Shown piece by piece: positions 57,001 through 64,000 of a stretch of DNA of 64,000 nucleotides. A program made the translations under genes and the position numbers. Under the pieces are notes generated by a model that did no database searches, was not told the DNA's origin, and saw only the letters and a program-made list of their open reading frames with translations. Position 1 is the stretch's first letter, and each line of letters starts with the position of its first letter. The stretch comes from Bolinopsis microptera (Eukaryota > Ctenophora > Tentaculata > Lobata > Bolinopsidae), in the NCBI RefSeq assembly GCF_026151205.1, contig NC_087077.1, forward strand, positions 4,526,001-4,590,000, in the 5' to 3' direction.

Positions 57001-57724
57001 TGTGGATACATGCGAATATATATTCTAAATAACTGATAAATGATATTCCACACAAAGCATGAAATTGTGCTGTATATGAGTGGTGATTTCGCTCTGAGAA
57101 TCAGGGTCAGTAGCTCAATTGGTAGAGCAAGAGACGCGAAATCTCGAGGTTCTGGGATCATTCCCCAGTTGTCCCTAGTTTTTCAGAGTTAATCATCACA
57201 TATAGACAGCATGAGAGTAGGCCTGGCCATCTCGAAGTGATAATAATAATTAAATGTTTCGCAGATTGGCAATTGATCGGTGTAGTTGGTGTTGTACACA
57301 CTGCACTGATAACGATATCACGTTGAACGTGTAATGTAAATATAGTGTGGATACATGCGAATATATATTCTAAATAACTGATAAATGATATTCCACACAA
57401 AGCATGAAATTGTGCTGTATATGAGTGGTGATTTCGCTCTGAGAATCAGGGTCAGTAGCTCAATTGGTAGAGCAAGAGACGCGAAATCTCGAGGTTCTGG
57501 GATCATTCCCCAGTTGTCCCTAGTTTTTCAGAGTTAATCATCACATATAGACAGCATGAGAGTAGGCCTGGCCATCTCGAAGTGATAATAATAATTAAAT
57601 GTTTCGCAGATTGGCAATTGATCGGTGTAGTTGGTGTTGTACACACTGCACTGATAACGATATCACGTTGAACGTGTAATGTAAATATAGTGTGGATACA
57701 TGCGAATATATATTCTAAATAACT
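54001..57724. repeat. Array of 345-bp tRNA-like SINE unit with orientation switch
   Basis: Seven full units run head to tail from 54001 with an exact 345-bp period, then an eighth stops at 56529. There the orientation flips and about 3.4 inverted units follow to 57724. Units look identical by eye. Each holds a 72-bp tRNA-like segment plus about 273 bp of unrelated sequence. The whole array is flanked by GGTAATAGAAG on both sides (53989-53999 and 57725-57735), which looks like one target duplication. Confidence 0.93.
54055..54126 (-). pseudogene. tRNA-like sequence, degenerate (first of ten intact copies)
   Basis: Minus strand GGGTCAGTAGCTCAATTGG starts a 72-nt cloverleaf-like sequence with a good A box, D stem GCTC/GAGC and T stem CTGGG/CCCAG. 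Faults make it a pseudo-tRNA: an acceptor mismatch at pair 4, a G instead of U before the CGA anticodon position, and a T loop ATCATTC lacking the usual TTCRA. Other minus copies start at 54400, 54745, 55090, 55435, 55780 and 56125 (a partial one at 56470). Plus-strand copies are at 56759-56830, 57104-57175 and 57449-57520. Confidence 0.7.
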
Positions 57725-58699
57725 GGTAATAGAAGAGCTTTAAAGTTTTTCAAATTGTTGCTATAATTGATTTAAATAAAAATTTGTTGTTTTCTTGAAA
57801 ATTTGTTGTTTTCTTGAAATGAATAATTCAGAGATGAAGGAAATATAGAAACCCATGCCCATTTTTCATCACATTGAAATTATACTTTTGGGGCAGAAAT
57901 AGTGAATTTCGTCACATTTCGGTAACTTAGTATAATTAAACTCAGAATTGTCAAACTTGAGTTCTGATGATCTGCTGAATAATAATCTGCTAATAATTCA
58001 TGGAAGAATATTGAATTCTAATCGGGGTATGGTTCTTCAAAATAGGGTCAAGAAATGTAAATTTTGTCACATACGTCATTGTAAAATTTAGATACACTTT
58101 CTTTCACATCAACAGTCCTAATTATAGTTTGAAATGATTAATTCAGAGATAAGGAAATATTGAACCCATGCCCATTTTTCATTACATTGAAATTATACTG
58201 TTGGGGCAGGAAAAGTGAATTTCGTCACATCTCGGTAACTTAGTAAAATTAAACTCAGAATTGTTAAACTTGAGTTCTGATTTGCTGAATAATAAGGTCT
58301 ACTAATAATTCCTGGAAGAATATTGAATTCTAATCGAGGCATGTTTCTTCAAAATAGGGTCAAGAAATGTAAATTTCATCACATCAGCCATTGCATTAGT
58401 TAGATAGATTTTTTTTCATATCAACTGCCCTTATTATTATTGTGACAATTTTTACATCAACTGCCCTTAACTTGAATCAGCTCTATCCGTGCATCGGCCT
58501 TATATACAGTTTTCCCACCTTCCAAACCAAAATCAGATATAAATGATTTCGGCAATTCACCCAGAATTTTAAATTCCATATAATGTGACAGAATTTACAT
58601 CATTTCCCAATAAGTGCATGTATTTGCTAACTTTTCAAAACAACATATTTTAGGGCTATGATTGGTAGAAGAACCATCAAATAATGAGTTGAAAGGGTT

Positions 58700-59495
58700 T
58701 TGAGAACACCTCACAGTAGAAATTATATCGAGGGAAACAAGCGTTATGCTGGGCTTGTATAAGTCTTTAGTAAAGCCTCATATAGAGTATTGTTCACAGG
58801 CATGGGCTCCAATGGCTAGGCATGGAAACTGGTCACTGATTCTTGAATTGGAAGGTGTTCAAAGATCGTTCACCCGTATGATTGATGGATTGGGACTCAT
58901 GACTTACAGAGAGAGACTGGATAAGCTGAACCTCACAACCCTGCTTGAACGCAGGGTTCGTGGAGATCTCATTGAGATGTTCAAGATCCAGGAAGGCTTT
59001 GTGGGTTATGGTTCCGATTTATTTGGTCGTTCTGGTAGGACCGTTGCTGTTAGATCAAAGACTCATAGATTCACCACAAATGAGACTGATTTCTTTGCCC
59101 AAAGGGTCTTGCACTATTGGAACAGTCTACCACCACTTGTGAAAGCTAGTGAGTCGGTTACTGGTTTCAAGAGGGGATTAGATGCCTTTCGGCTTCATGG
59201 ATATCGAGCTAATAAGCTTGGTCATCACTGGGAACTTTCATATGACATCTTTGATAGGATAGATGTGTCTGTGTCTAATAGGAATAGTTATGTAAGTTAT
59301 ATGAAAGAGAATCCATTGGTAGCTAAGAGGAAGAAGGTTAATATCAAAGGTATTTAGTTAAATTTTTTAAACGTTTGTAATTATATGGTTTCAAACGTAA
59401 AGTGTTCATTTTCTATGAATTTCTTTTTGAGATGCCCAGAGAGGCATTATTTATAATGTTATGTTATGTTATGTTATATTATGTTAGAAAAGAGG
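58700..59495 (+). pseudogene. LINE reverse transcriptase 3' end with (GTTAT)n tail
   Basis: The frame 58746-59357 (203 codons) encodes the thumb and C-terminal part of a non-LTR reverse transcriptase: LYKSLVKPHIEYCSQAWAP, LEGVQRSFTRMIDGL, YRERLDKLNLTTLLERRVRGDL and WNSLPPLV. This wording is typical of CR1/Daphne-type LINEs. The copy is 5'-truncated and ends in GTTATGTTATGTTAT repeats (59458-59485). It sits inside the GTCACA motif field, splitting a duplicated block. Confidence 0.85.
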
Positions 59496-60017
59496 TATCG
59501 TATTCTGAGTGTGACAAAGTTTACGAAATATTGCCTTAAAACCGTTCGATCCCTGCCCTTTAGCCAAATGTTGTGTCATAATTGTAAATTGTTAGAATGA
59601 CCTAATCTACTATATTTTAAACAAAAAAAAACAATAAATTGTATTTCTGAGCCGTGTATATGGAAGTATGGGTCACGTGGCTAATGTCCAGAACTTCTGA
59701 ACACGCTATATTTTTTGGTTTACCAATATCCTTAAACTTCAACATGAACGTGTCCATTTACGATTTCGTATCATTTTGTGACGATGTTTACATCAACTGC
59801 CCTATACTTCAATCAACTGTATCCGTGTATCGTCCTCATATATAGAGTTTTCCTGCCTTCCAAACCAAAATCAGATATAAATGATTTCGGAAATTCACCC
59901 AGAATTTCAAATTCCATATAATGTGACAGAATTTACATTATTTCCCAATAGCCAAGTGCATGTTTTTTAATACTTTCAACACTACTATATAACAAATAAT
60001 TTGAGTTTCAGGAAGCA

Positions 60018-61580
60018 ATGTCAATGGCGGGCCAAAAGGGGCACGAGGCCCTGGCCAGTAAGAAGCTCAAGAAGACTCTAAAGCCAAAGAAGAACTCCGT
60101 TATACTTCCTGTATTTGAAGACGGCTCGTGTAAACAGTGTGGGAGTAATGACACTGTGAATGAATCGATTATCTGTAATGTCTGTGATGGGATGTTTCAC
60201 TCCGCTTGTTGCAAAATAACCGGTGTTCAATTTCCTGAGTCCATTTGTACAAATACCTTCCGTGCTAAGGTGAGACCTATGATTGCAGATCAAGCTCGTT
60301 GGGGTTATTTTCTATTCGTATGTGAAGATTGAATTTCACTGGTAGATGACACCCGTTCTTCCAAAAACTTTTCTCCACCTGGTCCACCTGTACCATCTGT
60401 GGTAGATGCTTCTAAGTCCAACCCTGTGATGAGTCATGATTATGGTCATGATGAAGCTCCTGATATTCTCTCCAAAGTTGAGCACCTGATGAGGGCAAAC
60501 AACTCTGCCCTTCTGGAATCATTTCGTGAGGAAATGCATAGCATTATTGTCGACAAGCTTGCTCTATGTGCTCCAGCCTCTGAACATTCGCTGGAAGAGC
60601 GAGTTTCTAATGTTAACAAAGAAAACTTGCAATCCCGGTCTCCAAGTGCACTGTCCTCTTACAGCAATTTTGCTGAAGCTCTTGTAGGTGGTGCTAGTTC
60701 TCCTCAGCCAAGTAAAGTGACCGCTAACATAAATCAAATTAGCAAGGAAAGTAAAGAGATATTGGTGCTAGATAGTCCCTCTCCTTCTGCTGATATTTCA
60801 TCTGCTCCAGATGTTCTATCTGAGTTGCTCTATGACACACGATTGATTGCTATGAAAACTAGCCTACTAGATTCACATAAGAAGATAACGCTAGTTTTTC
60901 CAACTTCATCTGATAGGCTGAAGGCTAAAAGTCTTATTGAAAACTCTGATGTCATTAAATTACTTGGTTTTCACATCACTCTCTCACAGAAAGCTCTCCC
61001 TAAGGTCACTGTGTCTAATATTCCCAGTCAGATATTCGAAACCATTGATCGCTCTGGTTTGCCCGCTGAAGATTTCCGGTTACAGACTAAAAAAGCTCTT
61101 CTAGATATTATTCCCTTGAAAAATCCTGGACTTAAACACTTGCTAGATAATGAGCATTTCTTTGAAATTGTGTACATAAATGTTGGACTAAGGTACACTA
61201 CTGCTGGGATCAAGGTCTCTCCTCAGATTAGGAACCTATTGACAGGAGACGGCAAAATCTTCATTCTGAATAGTGCTTGTCCTGTAAAGGATAGATTCAT
61301 CATCAAGCAGTGCTATAATTGTCAGAAGCTCCACCAAATTTCCCAAAATTGTCCTGAGAAAGAAACTCTGGTTTGTATGTATTGCAGCGGTAGGCATAGA
61401 ACATCAGACTGTCATTACAAGGAAGACCCTAGCAGACATAGATGTCGCAATTGCAGTCTGTCAAAAGATCCAAGAATCTCATCTCACTGTAACACTCACC
61501 ATTCCAGCTCAGAGCAGTGCCCCATCATGCAACAGGCATTGAATCGGTATAAACAAAACATCCTTACTTCAAAAAACTAG
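60018..61580 (+). pseudogene. LINE ORF1: PHD-like finger plus CCHC knuckles, one in-frame stop
   Basis: The frame is continuous for 521 codons except for one TGA at 60330-60332. The N-terminal part has a Lys-rich start and a PHD-like finger (CKQCGSNDTVNES then CNVCDGMFHSACC). The middle is Ser-rich and low-complexity. The C-terminal part has RNA-binding zinc knuckles (CYNCQKLHQISQNC, CMYCSGRHRTSDC and a further CRNC...C). PHD-like fingers in ORF1 are known from CR1-group LINEs. The protein would bind the LINE RNA. Confidence 0.8.
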
Positions 61581-61609
61581 CTACAAACTCTAAGTCAGAA
61601 TGTCAGAGT

Positions 61610-63387
61610 ATGAACTTTGCCCTGTTTAATTGCAGATCCATCTGCAATAAAACTGCTGGAGTCATGCAATTGCTTGAAGACTTTGATACTGATATTTGCT
61701 GTGCTACGGAAACTTGGCTGAGAAAAGATGACAATGCTAAGTTTTCTGAGATGAAAGAACTTGGATATTCCATTCATAGCCAGCCAAGAGCTGGGCGGGG
61801 AGGAGGTGTTGCTGTTCTATATAAGAAAAGTCTTAAAGTGACTCCTCAGAAGTGCAAGCGATTCAAAACATTTGAGTCTTGTGAATGTACCTTCAAATCA
61901 TCTTCTGGAGAATGGAGATATACTACGAATTGTTTCAATTTACCGTTCTGGCACCTCCACATCTCAGAGTGCTAACATCCCCCAATTTCTAACTGACTTT
62001 GAGCAACTCTTGGTTGATTTAGTAGACAAACCTGGAAAGCCCTTGATCATGGGTGATTTTAATATCCACATTGAAGACGAAAATGATTCAGTTGCACAAA
62101 GGTTTAATTCACTACTTAAGTCTTGTGGGTGGGTGCAACAAATTTCAGCTGCAACACACAGAGATGGGGGCATATTAGATCTTGTAATTACCAGGGATGG
62201 TTCTTTTACTCACGATTGCATTGAAGTTCTAGATCCTGTCATTACTGATTCTGGTACATCGTCTGACCACTACTTTGTTGCTTTCAATTGCAATGTATCT
62301 CCAGCACCCATAGGCACTCTAGAACCAATTATTTACAGAAACATTGCTTGCATAGACCTAGATGCTTTTGTTGAGGACATTCTTAAGTCAAAACTATGTG
62401 ACACTGATTGCTTCAATGACCTCGATAGTGCAGTTGATATCTATGAGTCTGAGTTGAGCAGTATTTTGGACAAGCATGCTAAAGAAAAAACTTTCATCCC
62501 AAGAAAAGATCATAACGCTGAATGGTGGTCTACACACTGTCAACAAGCAAAAGCAATGAGAAGAAAGATTGAGAGACTGTATCAAAAGAATCATGATTGC
62601 CCAGATTATAAACGACTGTACAGGAAAGCATCAGAGAGAGCATCCTCAGTCATTGTATCCACAAAGATCACTTCTACAAAACAAGGTTACAAGATAGTGC
62701 AGGTGATGCTAAAAAGACTTATTCCATCGTTAATAAGTTGCTCAATAAAGAAAAAGTTAGTACTACTACACTAATCCAGAATTTCTACACCAACAATTAT
62801 ATTATACTCTGTTCGAATCACATCTTTCCTACTGTATATCTGTATGGGGTGGGGCAGCGAAACAACGTATAAGCTCATTATTTACTGCTCAGAAGTACTG
62901 TCTCAGAGTACTATTTGGTGACAGGCTGGCGTACCTTGATAAGTTTAAGACTTGTGCACGTACTAGGCCTATAGGACACCAGAAACTTGACCAAAAATTT
63001 TTCATAAAAGAGCACACCAAACCGATATTTAAGCATAATAATATTCTAGCTATACAAAATCTCTATACATACCACAGTTACCTCGAGCTCTACAAGATAA
63101 TGAAATTCCGTGCTCCAATATCCTTACATGAAGGTTACACGTGTTCCTCGAGGAAACCCTGCCTTCTAATCTGTCAGGCAGACCCACCTGACAATCACAA
63201 CACTAGATCAACCAAAATTTTTAACATTTTAACCCCAAAATTCAGAATGACTGACTTTACTACTAGTGTAATGTGCTTGCGAGGTAAGCTAAAACGTGCG
63301 CTATTAACGAATCAACATAATCACGCCCTGCTTGATTGGACTGTCAAAGATTTTGACTGCGCAAATCTTATTTCCCAAACATTATAA
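61610..63387 (+). pseudogene. LINE ORF2: endonuclease with frameshifts, RT mostly deleted
   Basis: An AP-type endonuclease begins at 61610 (MNFALFNCRSICNK, ATETWLRKDD, GGGVAVLYKK). A frameshift near 61900 moves it into the frame of 61905-62660 (IMGDFNIHIED, ILDLVITR, SSDHYFVAF). A second frame change occurs near 62660. At about 62790-62810 the sequence jumps from the linker before the reverse transcriptase directly to its thumb (ILFESHLSYCISVWG), so fingers and palm with the catalytic aspartates are gone. The C-terminal domain (NHNTRS...FRMTDFT...LKRALL) then runs to 63387. Confidence 0.82.
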
Positions 63388-63480
63388 CTGGCTGGTCACA
63401 CACATCTCAATTAAAATTACCCTAGGCTACCGTTTTCCAAGTCTTGTCCTGTGAGTAAAGTATGTGTGAGAAAGTTTTAA

Positions 63481-64000
63481 TAAAATTATTGTATATTTAC
63501 TTTTGAATTTTAAAAATCTAATTTGAGAATGAAGTTTAAAGAAATTTTAATTAGCACTGTATAGTTTAAGATATTTATAGCTTATTATAACCATTGATAC
63601 AAAGGCCATAATCTTTCGCCAGCTCTCCAATATCCACCTTGAAAGCTTGAAGCTGCATTTTATATCCTTGAACTACACAATATAAACCAAAGAATGTTTT
63701 AGTGTAGACTTTTTGTCACAACAAGACTGCAACCTATAATAACAACTATAAACAGAACCCCTAATGTCTGCTTACAATTTTTCTTCTAGTCCTAATCTGA
63801 GCCTTGTCTCTATAAACTTAACTGAACTAGCGTTTCGGTGTGTGCAAAAGCTTCCAGGCACGCGCATTCCTTGCCCCGTTAGTTACCTGTCCTTCCAAAA
63901 CCAAACTAGCAGTCAAGGACAAAAAGTCATACACCAAATGGGCATTATATTTTATGAATTGTTTTACATCTTTTTATTCTGTAAAAATGTGCTAAAATTA
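63481..64000. other. AT-rich DNA, nothing recognised
   Basis: No coding frame, RNA gene or repeat terminus was recognised in the last half kilobase. Confidence 0.4.

Larger units (their letters stand above)
51816..59965. repeat. Motif field of GTAAATTTCGTCACA, direct left and inverted right
   Basis: The 15-bp motif or close variants recurs about 18 times. Direct copies are near 51937, 51991, 52068, 52220, 53068, 53272, 53412, 53562, 57901, 58057, 58213 and 58370. Inverted copies (TGTGACAGAATTTAC) are near 52094, 58440, 58582, 59513, 59778 and 59924. Spacing is commonly about 150 bp. Larger blocks of about 290 bp repeat at 53490-53780, 57838-58130 and 58145-58440, and a 190-bp block repeats at 58437-58625 and 59777-59965. 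Sequence at 51857-51897 is inverted at 59719-59760, so the outer ends mirror each other. This is probably one old large non-autonomous element; its class is unknown. Confidence 0.7.
60018..63480 (+). mobile_element. CR1/jockey-like LINE with internal deletion
   Basis: A LINE with ORF1 and ORF2 in order, but ORF2 lacks most of the reverse transcriptase. It begins close to the right edge of the motif field and ends near 63480 in AT-rich 3' sequence. At least one stop, two frameshifts and a deletion make it inactive. Confidence 0.85.

Noticed and set aside
54069..57506. Repeated 62- and 80-residue frames in the 345-bp array
   Set aside because: They lie across the tRNA-like repeat, have no domain, and repeat only because the unit does.
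54055..57520. A cluster of functional tRNA genes (Ser-CGA by anticodon position)
   Set aside because: The loop lacks U33, the T loop is non-standard, the acceptor has a mismatch and there is no long variable arm as in tRNA-Ser. It is better read as a tRNA-derived repeat.

Overview
The window reads as nuclear DNA of an invertebrate animal. It is AT-rich, and seven protein genes with clear animal homologues can be read: STMP1, ALG14, COX4, a GLYAT-like acyltransferase, RABGGTB, EDEM1 and a Raver-like RNA-binding protein. Four of these contain spliceosomal introns with GT...AG borders that I could phase exactly. The rest is mostly transposable elements of at least seven kinds. The species cannot be named from the sequence. 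The mix of L2/CR1-like LINEs, restriction-like-endonuclease LINEs, Helitron-like ends and an env-bearing LTR element would suit a cnidarian or another non-vertebrate metazoan. All seven host genes lie on the minus strand.

Layout. 0-2 kb: unrecognised DNA with a 20-bp minisatellite. 2.1-11.9 kb: a complete LTR element on the minus strand, with 1199-bp LTRs and a 5-bp target duplication. It keeps a broken env-like gene but shows no gag or pol. 12.2-18.0 kb: STMP1, a Tc1/mariner-type element with long inverted repeats, ALG14 and COX4. 18.5-26.2 kb: a 5'-truncated L2/CR1-like LINE that abuts the GLYAT-like gene, then RABGGTB and EDEM1. 26.4-42.1 kb: a retroelement block. It holds an R4-like LINE split by a TTAA-flanked DNA element, two Helitron-like copies, LINE fragments, an intact 1088-codon R2-like reading frame and several foldback elements. 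43.0-50.5 kb: a 12-exon Raver-like gene that also encodes two CCHC zinc knuckles. 51-60 kb: a repeat landscape built on the motif GTAAATTTCGTCACA, direct on the left and inverted on the right. It is interrupted by a 3.7-kb array of a 345-bp tRNA-like unit and by a LINE 3' end. 60.0-63.5 kb: a CR1/jockey-like LINE with ORF1, an endonuclease and an internally deleted reverse transcriptase.

The host genes are unrelated housekeeping functions: N-glycan assembly (ALG14), ER glycoprotein disposal (EDEM1), Rab prenylation (RABGGTB), mitochondrial respiration (COX4, STMP1), acyl conjugation and RNA binding. Nothing suggests a cluster or operon. The most unusual material is in the repeats: the env-bearing LTR element without gag/pol and its strand-biased GGCGA motif, the TTAA element filled with GAGGTTAACCTC palindromes, the orientation-switching tRNA-like array inside one short target duplication, and the GTAAATTTCGTCACA motif field. 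In COX4, a 9-bp frame-preserving repeat begins exactly at a splice donor.
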